NCBI GenBank assembly: GCA_036620675.1
Contig: JAZHEE010000004.1
Length of the DNA: 64,000 nucleotides
Direction: 5' to 3' (one strand)
From: Jejubacter sp036620675
Lineage (GTDB): Bacteria > Pseudomonadota > Gammaproteobacteria > Enterobacterales > Enterobacteriaceae
Shown: positions 9,024 through 18,252 of the stretch, one piece after another
How the letters are laid out: each line of letters starts with the position of its first letter
Position numbering within the stretch: the first letter of the stretch is position 1
The notes under the pieces: model-generated
What the model was told of the DNA's origin: nothing
Seen by the model: the letters and a program-made list of their open reading frames with translations, nothing else
Database searches by the model: none
Position numbers and translations under genes: made by a program

Positions 9024-9395
9024 CTAGCCCAGGCGGTGGCGCTCGGAGCGCAGATGGGAAAGCAGGGAAAGGGAAAGGCTGCGATCTTCCTGCTGCGCGA
9101 TGATGTAATCGTGAGGCAGAGTTCGGTTGAGAACTTCCCGGGCGGCGTTGCTTTGCGCGCTGGAGTCGAACTTAATCACCAGCGCGTTGCCGACAGGAGT
9201 AATGCTTTTGAAGGGAATGCCGTTGGCGTCCAGATGGTGCCAGACAAAGAAACCGTCGGGTGAGCTTACGCCCGCGCGTACGGCGCGGATCTCCAGCGAT
9301 GCTTCCGGCTGGCGCAGCGTAAGCCAGACTGTTGTCGCGGTAAGCGCCAGCAGAGCGATAAGTATCAGCTGACGCAGTCCCAGATTCAGACGCAT
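9024..9395 (-). CDS. mzrA: MzrA, modulator of EnvZ/OmpR
   Basis: 123-residue inner-membrane protein with one N-terminal helix (LILIALLALTATTVWL) and a periplasmic domain, matching E. coli MzrA (formerly YqjB). In E. coli it binds EnvZ and connects the CpxAR envelope stress response with EnvZ/OmpR. It lies six bases after yqjA, consistent with a yqjA-mzrA operon. Conservation is lower than for neighbours, but position and topology support the call. Confidence 0.88.
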   Translation of the reverse strand: MRLNLGLRQLILIALLALTATTVWLTLRQPEASLEIRAVRAGVSSPDGFFVWHHLDANGIPFKSITPVGNALVIKFDSSAQSNAAREVLNRTLPHDYIIAQQEDRSLSLSLLSHLRSERHRLG

Positions 9396-9401
9396 GTTAA
9401 C

Positions 9402-10064
9402 TCATCCCCGATTGGCATATTTCTTTTTCCACAGTACCACCAGGGAGCCGATAAGCCCAAAAATCAGCAGTACGACGGGCAGCAGCATCAGGCCGGACAT
9501 CAACTTGTCTTCGTATTTCAGAAATACCGGGGTTTTTCCCAGCAGATATCCGAGGGTGGTGAGAATCAGGATCCACAGCAGGCCGCTCATCCAGTTAAAG
9601 AACTGAAAGCGCGTGCTGCTTAACCCTGACAGCCCGGCGATGGTGGGCAGCAGGGTGCGAACGAAGGCGATAAAGCGCGCGATCAGCAGAGCGGAAAGGC
9701 CGTGCTTATGGAACAGGTGATGAGCGCGCTGGTGATAGTGGGCGGGCAGATGCGACAGCCAGTTTTGCACCGTTCGGGTATTGCCCAGCCAGCGCCCCTG
9801 AATGTAGCTCAGCCAGCAGCCCAGGCTGGCGGCCACCGTGAGTAGAATCACTGTTTGCGGGTAACCCAGGGCGCCTTTGGCGATGAGAACCCCCACCAGG
9901 ACCAGCAGGCTGTCGCCTGGCAGGAACGCGGCAGGCAGCAGTCCGTTTTCCAGAAACAGGATCATGAACAAGACAAAATAAAGCATCCAGATCATGGATG
10001 GATTCGCCAGTGTTTCAAAATCCTGACTCCAGAGAGCGTTCAGCAGTTGCGTTATAAGTTCCAT
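9402..10064 (-). CDS. yqjA: DedA-family membrane protein YqjA
   Basis: 220-residue DedA/VTT-family protein with several membrane segments. Family features are the E-x3-P-x-PGD-like segment (ENGLLPAAFLPGDSL, about residues 40-54) and the conserved arginine/glycine segment ARFIAFVRTLLPTIAGLSG. E. coli YqjA supports proton-dependent transport, osmotic and alkaline tolerance and cell division together with YghB. It heads the yqjA-mzrA operon, which in E. coli is CpxR-activated; I saw no clear CpxR box here. Confidence 0.96.
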   Translation of the reverse strand: MELITQLLNALWSQDFETLANPSMIWMLYFVLFMILFLENGLLPAAFLPGDSLLVLVGVLIAKGALGYPQTVILLTVAASLGCWLSYIQGRWLGNTRTVQNWLSHLPAHYHQRAHHLFHKHGLSALLIARFIAFVRTLLPTIAGLSGLSSTRFQFFNWMSGLLWILILTTLGYLLGKTPVFLKYEDKLMSGLMLLPVVLLIFGLIGSLVVLWKKKYANRG

Positions 10065-10426
10065 TCATTTTTCCTGGTACACATCTGAAAGCAAGCCATC
10101 CGCGGGCGCGGTGAGTATATGACACGATCGGTTCAGCCGCGCTGCCTGAAGGGCGTGCGACGGCCGGAGACGGTCTGGTGTCTGCATGCGCCGGATATTG
10201 TAGGGGACGATGCAATCATATATTCCCCTCATGCTTCAGAGCGTTAGCCTGTTGATGCCTGTCTGAATTATTTAGGGTATACGTCTAATTGTAACAAAGC
10301 CCTTCGGGCAACGTCATAATATTTGTATTTCATTGAGTATTGATTTTGCTTGTCGCGAAGAGGTGTGGCGAGGGTATTTACAAACGCTGACACTATACAT
10401 TGTTTGCTTACCCTCGCCGGGGAAGG
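10065..10426. other. Intergenic region, yqjA promoter side
   Basis: 362 bp between yqjA and the end of exuR, both transcribed leftward. No convincing gene. It should hold the yqjA promoter. A short GCCCTTCGGGC hairpin lies at about 10299-10309. I see no other clear signal. Confidence 0.4.
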
Positions 10427-11203
10427 CTATTTTTGTGGGGGGGCCGGCAGGTTAAGATGGACGACCGGATTTTCGGTAAACAGGAACCGGTCTGCGTTGA
10501 ATTCGAAATCGTCGCTGGTTTCGTTAAACAGCATCTGTTTGGTATTTTCCAGATGCTGCCACATCGCCAGTTTAGCGGCGGCCGGATCTTTGCGAATTAA
10601 CGCTTTCAGAATGGCATCGTGATCCTCGCACCAGTGATCGAAGGTGCTGAGATCGATATGCTCATGCAGTTTTTTCCAGTAGGGGTTATGTACCCGCTGA
10701 GTCCACATTTTTTCAACGATGGCCGCCAGCGCGCTGTTCTGGGTGGCCAGCGCGACCTGCACATGGAACTGAAGATCCCACGGAGAGTCGCGATAATCCT
10801 GCTCTGAGCGCGATTTCTCCTGAATCTCCATTAGTTTAACAATATCCTGTTTGGTCACCTGGGTCGCGGCGAACTCTGCGATATTGCTTTCGATAAGCTG
10901 GCGGGCCTGCAAAAGCTCAAAGGGGCCGAAGCTGGCGAACTCCAGGCGTTCGTCGGGCACCTGGCTATGCTTCGCCTGGCTGGAGATCACGTGAATACCG
11001 GAACCTTTGCGGACTTCAACGTACCCTTCGACCTCCAGCATAATGATCGCCTCGCGTACCACGGTGCGGCTGACATTCTTATCTTCGGCGATAAAACGTT
11101 CAGCGGGGAGCTTTTCTCCCACAGCATAGATACCGCCTTCGATGCATTGCTTCAGGTCGGCGGCAAGCTGCTGATAAAGTCGTCGGGATTCAGTTAACTC
11201 CAT
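10427..11203 (-). CDS. exuR: Hexuronate regulator ExuR (GntR family)
   Basis: 258-residue GntR/FadR-type repressor. Residues 1-75 form the winged helix (LYQQLAADLKQCIEGGIYAVGEKLPAE and ISEDKNVSRTVVREAI-like helices), followed by an all-helical FCD effector domain with histidines expected to bind metal and ligand. In E. coli ExuR represses exuT, uxaCA and uxaB until galacturonate-derived ligand binds. It is divergent from nothing here but lies beside its targets; an ExuR-like palindrome is just upstream of its own start. Confidence 0.96.
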   Translation of the reverse strand: MELTESRRLYQQLAADLKQCIEGGIYAVGEKLPAERFIAEDKNVSRTVVREAIIMLEVEGYVEVRKGSGIHVISSQAKHSQVPDERLEFASFGPFELLQARQLIESNIAEFAATQVTKQDIVKLMEIQEKSRSEQDYRDSPWDLQFHVQVALATQNSALAAIVEKMWTQRVHNPYWKKLHEHIDLSTFDHWCEDHDAILKALIRKDPAAAKLAMWQHLENTKQMLFNETSDDFEFNADRFLFTENPVVHLNLPAPPQK

Positions 11204-11229
11204 GGGCGGCTCCGGACAAAATTGCTATC

Positions 11230-11247
11230 GATTTGTTATACCACTTT
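11230..11247. promoter_or_regulatory. Putative ExuR operator upstream of exuR
   Basis: GATTTGTTATACCACTTT matches 14 of 18 positions of the ExuR/UxuR consensus AAATTGGTATACCAATTT as I recall it. Lying 27 bp upstream of the exuR start, it suggests autoregulation. Confidence 0.55.
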
Positions 11248-11268
11248 TCCCGGTGACGCTCTACCGGG

Positions 11269-11306
11269 AGAGTAAAAAAGCCGCCCGGAGGCGGCTTTTT
11301 TACTCT
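11269..11306 (-). terminator. Bidirectional terminator after exuT
   Basis: A perfect palindrome with GCCGCC/GGCGGC core, a 4-nt loop and A6/T6 flanks, extending to AGAGT/ACTCT. It lies five bases after the exuT stop and can terminate on either strand; exuR starts beyond it, so exuT and exuR are separate units. Confidence 0.9.
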
Positions 11307-11310
11307 GCGC

Positions 11311-12615
11311 TTAACTCTGTTGCGCGGGTTTCAGCTTGCCCGGGCCATCGTCGTTAAGTTCTTCAGCCGGTTTGTTCTTCAATACCGTCCAGATAACCAC
11401 CGCGCCCAGCAGATCGAATACCGCCAGCGCCGCGAACAGCGGGCTGAAGCCCAGAGTATCCGCCAGAGCGCCGACCACCAGGGCGAACAGGGTGCTGGCG
11501 GTCCATGCGGCCATACCCGTCAGGCCGTTAGCGGTTGCTACCTCGTTACGCCCGAAGACATCGGAAGAGAGGGTGATCAGCGCGCCAGAAAGCGCCTGGT
11601 GAGCGAAACCGCCGATGCATAGCAGGGCAATAGCGACATAAGGGCTGCTGAACAGGCCGATGGTGCCCGGGCCAATCATTAGCACGGCGCCAAGGGTGAC
11701 CACCAGCTTACGGGAGACAATCAGATTAACGCCGAACAGACGCTGGAACAGCGGCGGCAGATAACCTCCGACGATGCAGCCAAGGTCGGCGAACAGCATT
11801 GGCATCCAGGCGAACATGGCGATCTCTTTCAGATTAAAGCCATATACCTTGAACATAAACAGCGGGATCCAGGCGTTGAAGGTACCCCAGGCAGGTTCAG
11901 CCAGGAAGCGCGGCAGTGCGATGCCCCAGAACTGGCGGTTGCGGATGATCTGCCAGGCGGACATTTTCTTGCCATTGTTGGTCTGATGCTGGGCTTCCTG
12001 GCCACCGATGATGTAGTCGCGCTCTTCATCGCTCAGGTGTTTCTGGTGCTTCGGGTGCTTATACAGCAGCAGCCACAGCATCGACCAGATAAAGCTCAGT
12101 ACGCCGGTAATAATGAACGCCATTTCCCAGCTGTGCCAGACGATGGCCCAGACCACCAGAGGCGGAGCCAGCATGGCGCCGATAGAGGAGCCGACGTTAA
12201 AGTAACCGACGGCAATAGAGCGTTCTTTTGCCGGGAACCATTCGGAGCTGGCCTTCAGGCCCGCCGGAATCATCGCTGCTTCGGCAGCGCCTACGGCGCC
12301 GCGTGCGATAGCCAGTCCGCCCCAACTGCCCGCCAGTGCGGTGGTGCCGCAGAACACGGCCCAGAGCACGGCGAACATGGCGTAGCCAACCTTGGTACCC
12401 AGAATATCAAGAATATAGCCGGCGACCGGCTGCATGACGGTGTAACACGCCGAATAGGCGGCGATAATGTAAGAGTACTGCTGCGTGGTGATATGCAGCT
12501 GCTCCTGAAGGGTCGGTGCGGCGACCGCAATAGTATTACGCGTCAGGTAACCCAGCACGGTACCCAGCGTCACCAGTGCGATCATATACCAGCGTAATCC
12601 TTTTATTTTTCTCAT
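11311..12615 (-). CDS. exuT: Hexuronate transporter ExuT
   Basis: Major facilitator symporter that imports galacturonate and glucuronate across the inner membrane. The ATG at 12615 gives MRKIKGLRWYMIALVTLGTV, the point from which identity to E. coli ExuT is very high; a frame opening 111 bases upstream adds unrelated residues. The 434-residue product has about 12 membrane helices and the ACS-family features (YLTRNTIAVAAPTL, RGAVGAAEAAMIPAGLK). Transcribed away from uxaCA, across the shared control region. Confidence 0.96.
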   Translation of the reverse strand: MRKIKGLRWYMIALVTLGTVLGYLTRNTIAVAAPTLQEQLHITTQQYSYIIAAYSACYTVMQPVAGYILDILGTKVGYAMFAVLWAVFCGTTALAGSWGGLAIARGAVGAAEAAMIPAGLKASSEWFPAKERSIAVGYFNVGSSIGAMLAPPLVVWAIVWHSWEMAFIITGVLSFIWSMLWLLLYKHPKHQKHLSDEERDYIIGGQEAQHQTNNGKKMSAWQIIRNRQFWGIALPRFLAEPAWGTFNAWIPLFMFKVYGFNLKEIAMFAWMPMLFADLGCIVGGYLPPLFQRLFGVNLIVSRKLVVTLGAVLMIGPGTIGLFSSPYVAIALLCIGGFAHQALSGALITLSSDVFGRNEVATANGLTGMAAWTASTLFALVVGALADTLGFSPLFAALAVFDLLGAVVIWTVLKNKPAEELNDDGPGKLKPAQQS

Positions 12616-12963
12616 TTCTGACCTCTGTCTTGTGAGGTATCCATACCGTGCAATAAGCGACGTATCGCCGCGTAAATCGGTCCATGTGGCAGATAGATGA
12701 CGACGGCGCCAACGATAACTTGTCATACAGCTTTAAAAGTTGAGTGACATCACAAAAGCACTTTTCACGGTGGGGGTATCCTTTAGGGGTAGGGAGGCCA
12801 GTTCTGGCAAGGGATTAAGAGGTAAAACGGCGTGTTTTTTCGTAAAGATTTGTCTTGAAATTGTGAGTTAGCACACAAATTTACCATTGGTGGAGGAAAT
12901 TGGTGTGATAACTTTGTCATCATAGTTGCAGACCACAGAATCCATTCGCCAGAGGAAAAAATA
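12616..12963. promoter_or_regulatory. exuT-uxaCA divergent control region
   Basis: 348 bp between divergent hexuronate genes. It contains a CRP-like site TGTGA-N6-ACACA (12862-12877) and, 20 bp further, an ExuR-like site AAATTGGTGTGATAACTT (12897-12914; 13 of 18 to the consensus). The order, CRP site upstream and repressor site near uxaC, fits glucose repression plus hexuronate induction of uxaCA. The uxaC ribosome binding site is the purine tract AGAGGAAAA just before the start. Confidence 0.65.
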
Positions 12964-14376
12964 ATGAACCGGTTTATGACTGAAGATTTTCTGCTGGATA
13001 CCGAGTTTGCCCGTCGTCTCTATCACGATCACGCTAAAGAGCAGCCCATCTTTGATTACCACTGCCATCTGCCGCCGCAGCAGGTCGCGGATGACTATCG
13101 CTTCAACAACCTTTATGACATCTGGTTGAAAGGCGATCACTATAAGTGGCGCGCCATGCGCTCTAACGGCGTTGCCGAACGTCTGTGTACCGGCGATGCC
13201 TCCGATCGTGAGAAGTTTGACGCCTGGGCCGCTACCGTGCCGCACACCATCGGCAACCCGCTGTATCACTGGACCCATCTGGAGCTGCGCCGCCCGTTCG
13301 GCATTACTGGCAAGCTGCTGTCGCCGGAAACGGCTGATGAGATCTGGAACCAGTGCAACGATCTGCTGGCTCAGGATGCGTTTACCGCCCGCGGCATCAT
13401 GAAGCAGATGAACGTGAAGATGGTGGGTACCACCGACGACCCGATCGACGACCTGAGCCACCATGCGCGTATTGCCGCCGACGGCAGTTTCGATGTCAAG
13501 GTGCTGCCGAGCTGGCGTCCGGACAAAGCCTTTAACATCGAGCAGGACACCTTTGTCGGGTATATCGCTAAGCTGGCGGAAGTCGCCGATACCGATATCC
13601 GCCGCTTCAGCGATCTGCAGAGTGCCCTGAGCAAGCGTCTGGACCACTTCGCCGCCCACGGCTGTAAAGTGTCCGACCATGCGCTGGATGTGGTTCTTTA
13701 CGCCGATGCCGATGAAGCCACGCTGGACGCCATTCTGGCTCGCCGCCTTTCCGGCTCCGCGTTAAGCGAACTGGAAACCGCGCAGTTTAAAACCGCGGTA
13801 CTGGTCTGGCTGGGTGCCGAATACGCGCGTCGCGGCTGGGTGCAGCAATACCACATTGGCGCGCTGCGCAATAACAACCTGCGTCAGTTCAAGCTGCTGG
13901 GGCCGGATGTGGGCTTTGATTCTATCAATGACCGTCCGCTGGCCCAGGAACTCTCGCGCCTGCTGAGCAAGCAAAACGAAGAGAACCTGTTGCCGAAGAC
14001 TATCCTGTACTGCCTGAACCCGCGCGACAACGAAGTGCTGGGTACCATGATCGGCAACTTCCAGGGCGAAGGCGTCGCGGGCAAGATGCAGTTTGGTTCC
14101 GGCTGGTGGTTTAACGATCAGAAAGACGGCATGCAGCGACAGATGACGCAGCTGGCGCAGCTGGGCTTGCTGAGCCGCTTTGTGGGGATGCTGACCGACA
14201 GCCGCAGCTTCCTGTCCTATACCCGTCACGAATACTTCCGTCGTCTGCTGTGTCAGATGATTGGCCGTTGGGTGGAAGCGGGCGAAGCGCCGGCGGATAT
14301 CAAACTGCTGGGCACCATGGTGGAAAACATCTGCTTCAACAATGCCCGTGACTACTTCGGCATTGAACTGAACTAA
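12964..14376 (+). CDS. uxaC: Glucuronate/galacturonate isomerase
   Basis: Converts D-glucuronate to D-fructuronate and D-galacturonate to D-tagaturonate, the first step of hexuronate breakdown. 470 residues, the E. coli length. The amidohydrolase-like metal motif DYHCHLPP is at about residues 31-38, and long stretches such as VQQYHIGALRNNNLRQFK and FGSGWWFNDQKDGM are family-invariant. First gene of uxaCA; uxaA starts 20 bases downstream. Confidence 0.98.
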   Translation: MNRFMTEDFLLDTEFARRLYHDHAKEQPIFDYHCHLPPQQVADDYRFNNLYDIWLKGDHYKWRAMRSNGVAERLCTGDASDREKFDAWAATVPHTIGNPLYHWTHLELRRPFGITGKLLSPETADEIWNQCNDLLAQDAFTARGIMKQMNVKMVGTTDDPIDDLSHHARIAADGSFDVKVLPSWRPDKAFNIEQDTFVGYIAKLAEVADTDIRRFSDLQSALSKRLDHFAAHGCKVSDHALDVVLYADADEATLDAILARRLSGSALSELETAQFKTAVLVWLGAEYARRGWVQQYHIGALRNNNLRQFKLLGPDVGFDSINDRPLAQELSRLLSKQNEENLLPKTILYCLNPRDNEVLGTMIGNFQGEGVAGKMQFGSGWWFNDQKDGMQRQMTQLAQLGLLSRFVGMLTDSRSFLSYTRHEYFRRLLCQMIGRWVEAGEAPADIKLLGTMVENICFNNARDYFGIELN

Positions 14377-14396
14377 CCGGCCATTTCGAGGTTGAT

Positions 14397-15884
14397 ATGC
14401 AATACATCAGGATCCACGCGCAGGACAATGTCGCGGTCGCACTGGAGGATCTGCAGGAAGGGATGGTCATTGAGCTGGACGGCGTTCAGGTACAGCTCCG
14501 CCAGGCGCTGTCGCGTGGCCATAAGTTTGCGCTGAACCTTATCGCCAGGGGCGAGAACATTGTTAAATACGGCCTGCCCATCGGCCATGCCCTGAGTGAT
14601 ATCCCCCCCGGGGAACACGTCCATTCCTGGAACGTTCGCACTAACCTGAACGCCCTGGATGAGTATAGCTATCAGCCTGAAATCATCGCCGCCGGCGAGC
14701 AGACTGCGGATCGCGAAGTACAGATCTATCGCCGCGCCAGCGGCGAGGTCGGGGTGCGTAACGAACTGTGGATCCTGCCTACTGTTGGCTGCGTGAACGG
14801 CATTGCGCGTCAGATCCAGCAGCGTTTTTTGAAGCAGCATAACGATGCGCCGGATATCGACGGTGTTCATCTGTTCAGCCACCCGTTTGGCTGTTCGCAG
14901 TTAGGCGACGACCATCTCAATACCCGCACCATGTTGCAGAACATGGTGCGTCACCCCAATGCGGGAGCGGTGCTGGTGATTGGCCTGGGCTGCGAGAACA
15001 ACCAGATAGACGCCTTTCGGGAAACCCTGGGCGACTATGATGCGCAGCGCGTTCACTTCATGGTCTGCCAGCAGCAGGATGACGAAGTGGAGGCGGGACT
15101 GGTGCACCTGAGCCAGCTCTATGCGGCGATGCGGCAGGACAAACGCGTACCAGGCCGTTTGAGTGAACTGAAGTTCGGGCTGGAGTGTGGTGGCTCCGAT
15201 GGTCTGTCCGGTATTACCGCCAACCCGATGCTGGGGCGCTTCTCTGACTATCTGGTCGCTCACGGCGGCACCACCGTACTGACCGAAGTGCCGGAGATGT
15301 TCGGCGCGGAGCGGATCCTGATGAGCCACTGCCGTGACGAAGCGACCTTCGAGAAAACGGTGGCGATGGTCAATGATTTTAAGCAGTACTTCATTGCCCA
15401 CGACCAGCCGATTTACGAAAACCCGTCGCCGGGGAACAAGGCAGGCGGTATCACTACCCTGGAAGAGAAGTCGTTGGGCTGTACCCAAAAGGCGGGCCAG
15501 AGCCAGGTGGTGGACGTTTTGCGCTATGGTGAACGTTTGAGCGAGCCAGGCCTGAATTTGCTGAGCGCGCCGGGTAATGATGCGGTAGCCACCAGCGCGC
15601 TGGCCGGCGCCGGGTGTCATATGGTGCTGTTCAGCACCGGGCGCGGTACTCCCTACGGCGGTTTTGTGCCGACGGTGAAGATTGCCACCAACAGCGAACT
15701 GGCCGCGAAGAAGCCGCACTGGATCGACTTCGATGCCGGTCAGCTTCTGCACGGTGTTTCGATGCCGGAACTGCTGGAGCGCTTTATCGACGCTATTGCC
15801 GACATTGCCAGCGGTAAGCTGACCTGTAACGAACGAAACGACTTCCGCGAGCTGGCGATATTTAAGAGCGGCGTCACGCTGTAA
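14397..15884 (+). CDS. uxaA: Altronate dehydratase
   Basis: Dehydrates D-altronate to 2-keto-3-deoxygluconate in the galacturonate pathway. 495 residues with an N-terminal SAF-type domain (about 1-90) and the large UxaA catalytic domain (FSHPFGCSQLGDDH, LKFGLECGGSDGLSGITANP, iron-binding cysteines in both). It follows uxaC closely in one operon. The tagaturonate reductase UxaB is not in this window, so the intervening step is encoded elsewhere. Confidence 0.98.
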   Translation: MQYIRIHAQDNVAVALEDLQEGMVIELDGVQVQLRQALSRGHKFALNLIARGENIVKYGLPIGHALSDIPPGEHVHSWNVRTNLNALDEYSYQPEIIAAGEQTADREVQIYRRASGEVGVRNELWILPTVGCVNGIARQIQQRFLKQHNDAPDIDGVHLFSHPFGCSQLGDDHLNTRTMLQNMVRHPNAGAVLVIGLGCENNQIDAFRETLGDYDAQRVHFMVCQQQDDEVEAGLVHLSQLYAAMRQDKRVPGRLSELKFGLECGGSDGLSGITANPMLGRFSDYLVAHGGTTVLTEVPEMFGAERILMSHCRDEATFEKTVAMVNDFKQYFIAHDQPIYENPSPGNKAGGITTLEEKSLGCTQKAGQSQVVDVLRYGERLSEPGLNLLSAPGNDAVATSALAGAGCHMVLFSTGRGTPYGGFVPTVKIATNSELAAKKPHWIDFDAGQLLHGVSMPELLERFIDAIADIASGKLTCNERNDFRELAIFKSGVTL

Positions 15885-15906
15885 AGCAGGAATTGCAGTA
15901 TGATAT

Positions 15907-15940
15907 AAAACGGCGTTTCACTTTGTGATGCGCCGTTTTT
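15907..15940 (+). terminator. Rho-independent terminator of uxaCA
   Basis: Stem AAAACGGCG/CGCCGTTTT with the loop TTTCACTTTGTGATG-like interior and a T5 run, 22 bases after the uxaA stop. Confidence 0.88.
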
Positions 15941-15956
15941 GCGTAAGAACGGACTA

Positions 15957-16166
15957 AGAGCCTGTCCCATCAGGCGTTATTGTTGTAGCCAGTCTGGACA
16001 CGGACAGCGCGCAGGAACCGGAACGTACAGGTAGTACGTAAGGATTATTCGCTCCGCTCCCCCCTTCGGGGCCGCCCTGAAGGACGTTCAAAACACTCAC
16101 GTGTTTTGTCTGAGCACCGCCCAGGGCCAGAATGGCAAATAAAATAGCCCCAATGGGACAGGCTCT
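15957..16166. repeat. 210-bp MITE-like repeat with 14-bp terminal inverted repeats
   Basis: Bounded by AGAGCCTGTCCCAT (15957-15970) and its exact reverse complement ATGGGACAGGCTCT (16153-16166). The interior has further small palindromes (AAAACACTCACGTGTTTT, CCCCTTCGGGG) and no open reading frame of note. This is the form of a non-autonomous miniature element or structured intergenic repeat. Its right end abuts the ygjV ribosome binding site, so any ygjV promoter further upstream would have to read through it. Confidence 0.75.
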
Positions 16167-16177
16167 AAGGAGTATCC

Positions 16178-16750
16178 ATGAACCTGGAATGGCTGGCCCA
16201 GGGGGTCGGCATTATTGCTTTTATTATCGGTATCACGACCTTTATCAATCGCGATGAGCGGCGTTTTAAGAAACAGCTTTCCTGCTACAGCGCGGTGATC
16301 GCCTGCCACTTTGTACTGATGGGCGCCTGGCCTGCCGGTATGAGCGCCGGACTGAACGCGCTGCGCACCCTGATTACGTTACGCACCCGCAGCCTGTGGG
16401 TTATGGGCGCTTTTATTGCGCTGACCCTGACGCTGGGGCTGGCAAAGCTACAGCATCCAATGGAACTGCTGCCTGTTGTGGGAACCACCGTTAGCACCTG
16501 GGCGCTGTTTCGCTGGCACGGCCTGGGGATGCGTTGCGTGATCTGGTGTTCCACGGTCTGTTGGGTGATTCATAACTTCTGGCTGGGATCCATTGGCGGA
16601 ACGCTGATTGAAGGGAGTTTTCTGGTGGTTAATGGCCTGAATATTATTCGCTTCTGGCGCATGCAGCGCCGGGGCGTCGATCCCTTTCGGGTGGAAAAAG
16701 CGCTGGTGGAACAAACTTCCGCCCATCCGGGCGGAAGTTCCGGCAGTTAA
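16178..16750 (+). CDS. ygjV: YgjV-family inner-membrane protein
   Basis: 190-residue hydrophobic protein of unknown function with about five membrane helices, matching the YgjV/Imp family (GVGIIAFIIGITTFINRDERRF). The start ATG has the Shine-Dalgarno AAGGAG six bases upstream, immediately outside the MITE-like repeat. The last 40 residues are hydrophilic; the final codons also form a GC-rich hairpin. Convergent with sstT, overlapping it by four bases. Confidence 0.88.
   Translation: MNLEWLAQGVGIIAFIIGITTFINRDERRFKKQLSCYSAVIACHFVLMGAWPAGMSAGLNALRTLITLRTRSLWVMGAFIALTLTLGLAKLQHPMELLPVVGTTVSTWALFRWHGLGMRCVIWCSTVCWVIHNFWLGSIGGTLIEGSFLVVNGLNIIRFWRMQRRGVDPFRVEKALVEQTSAHPGGSSGS
16713..16738. terminator. 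Hairpin at the ygjV-sstT convergence
   Basis: Perfect 11-bp stem AACTTCCGCCC/GGGCGGAAGTT inside the last ygjV codons, just before the overlapping sstT stop. There is no T run, so it may protect mRNA ends or impede both convergent transcripts. Confidence 0.5.
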
Positions 16751-17994
16751 CTCCGCTGCGGGCTGTTGGGTAGCGTACGCTCTTCCGCCAGGCAGGCGGC
16801 GGCGGTAAACAGCACATCGGTGGAAGAGTTTAGGGCCGTTTCACAGGAATCCTGCAGCACGCCGATAATAAAGCCTACCGCCACTACCTGCATGGCGATA
16901 TCGTTGGGAATGCCGAACATATTACAGGCCAGTGGGATCAGCAGCAGCGAACCGCCCGCCACGCCGGAAGCGCCGCAGGCGCCCAGCGCGGCCACCACGC
17001 TCAGCAGCAGCGCGGTAAACAGATCCACCTGAATGCCCAGGGTATGCACTGCGGCCAGGGTCAGTACCGTGATGGTGATCGCCGCTCCGGCCATGTTAAT
17101 GGTGGCACCCAGCGGAATCGAAACCGAATAGGTATCCCTGTCCAGCTTCAGCTTTTCACACATCGCCATATTCACCGGAATATTGGCGGCGGAGCTGCGG
17201 GTAAAGAACGCCGTCACGCCGCTTTCGCGCAGGCAGGCGAATACCAGCGGATAAGGATTGCGGCGAATTTTGTACCATACCATCAGCGGGTTGAGCACCA
17301 GCGCCACGAAGAACATACAGCCAATCAGCGCCACCAGCAGGCGGGCATAGCCCCAGAGCGTGTCAAAACCGGTGCTGGCGATGGTCGAGGCGATAAGGCC
17401 AAAGATACCAATGGGCGCAAAGCGGATCACCGCTTTGACGATACGGGTGATGGCTTCGGCGAAGTCGTTGATCAGGTTTTTGGTGGTGTCACCGGCATGG
17501 CGCAGCATAAAACCTAGCGCCACGGCCCAGACCAGAATCCCGATATAGTTGGCGTTAAGCAGCGCATCGATGGGGTTGGAAACCATACTCATCAGCAGCC
17601 CCTTTAATACCTCGACAATGCCGGAAGGCGGCGTGATATCGGTGGTGCCGGTGGCAAGGTGCAGCGCGGAGGGGAACAGGAAGCTCACCACTACCGCCGT
17701 CAGCGCGGCGGCAAAGGTGCCGAACAGATAGAGAATCAGAATCGGGCGGATGCTGGTTTTCTGCCCGTGCTTATGGTTGGCGATGGAGGCCATAACCAGC
17801 ACCAGCACCAGCACCGGCGCTACGGCCTTCAGGGCGCCGACGAACAGGGTACCGAGCAGCCCGGTGGCAAGGGCTGCGGGTTTAGAGATCCAGGCCAGCA
17901 GTATGCCCAGTACCAGGCCGACCAGGATTTGTTTGACCAGGCTGCCCTGCGCCAGGCGCCGGAACAACCTTTCGGATGCATTTTGTGTAGCCAT
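16747..17994 (-). CDS. sstT: Serine/threonine:Na+ symporter SstT
   Basis: DAACS (dicarboxylate/amino acid:cation symporter) family protein importing serine and threonine with sodium. 415 residues with about eight membrane helices; the reentrant-loop signature TRSSAANIPVNMAMCEKLKL and the GATINMAGAAITI motif are present. Single gene, transcribed toward ygjV. E. coli SstT is 414 residues. Confidence 0.97.
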   Translation of the reverse strand: MATQNASERLFRRLAQGSLVKQILVGLVLGILLAWISKPAALATGLLGTLFVGALKAVAPVLVLVLVMASIANHKHGQKTSIRPILILYLFGTFAAALTAVVVSFLFPSALHLATGTTDITPPSGIVEVLKGLLMSMVSNPIDALLNANYIGILVWAVALGFMLRHAGDTTKNLINDFAEAITRIVKAVIRFAPIGIFGLIASTIASTGFDTLWGYARLLVALIGCMFFVALVLNPLMVWYKIRRNPYPLVFACLRESGVTAFFTRSSAANIPVNMAMCEKLKLDRDTYSVSIPLGATINMAGAAITITVLTLAAVHTLGIQVDLFTALLLSVVAALGACGASGVAGGSLLLIPLACNMFGIPNDIAMQVVAVGFIIGVLQDSCETALNSSTDVLFTAAACLAEERTLPNSPQRS

Positions 17995-18252
17995 TGTTAA
18001 CCTTCCTGTGATGTTGAAATGTTACTGCCTTTCTGCACGTACTTTTCCGTACGCTTTGTAATTGTGAAAGGATGTAAAAAAGCGTGTTTGCCCGTTTGAG
18101 TATAAGGAAAAGCGAGAATCCGGGAAGAGGGGAGTGCTAATATTTGTGCGGAATTGCAGATTTTATAACGTTAAAATCACGAGTTATTAATATTTGCTCA
18201 CTTACTGAGCTTTTATGGCAGAGAAAATGGGGCGCGGGGCGCCCCGTTTCTA
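17995..18252. other. sstT upstream region and alx 3' end
   Basis: 258 bp, AT-rich. It holds the sstT promoter side (minus strand) and the alx terminator. I see no gene. Confidence 0.4.
18229..18245 (-). terminator. alx terminator
   Basis: On the minus strand the stem GGGGCG/CGCCCC with a 5-nt loop is followed by ATTTTC, eight bases after the alx stop. Confidence 0.7.

Noticed and set aside
14901..15752. 283-residue open frame opposite uxaA
   Set aside because: Lies wholly within uxaA on the other strand, without a start signal.
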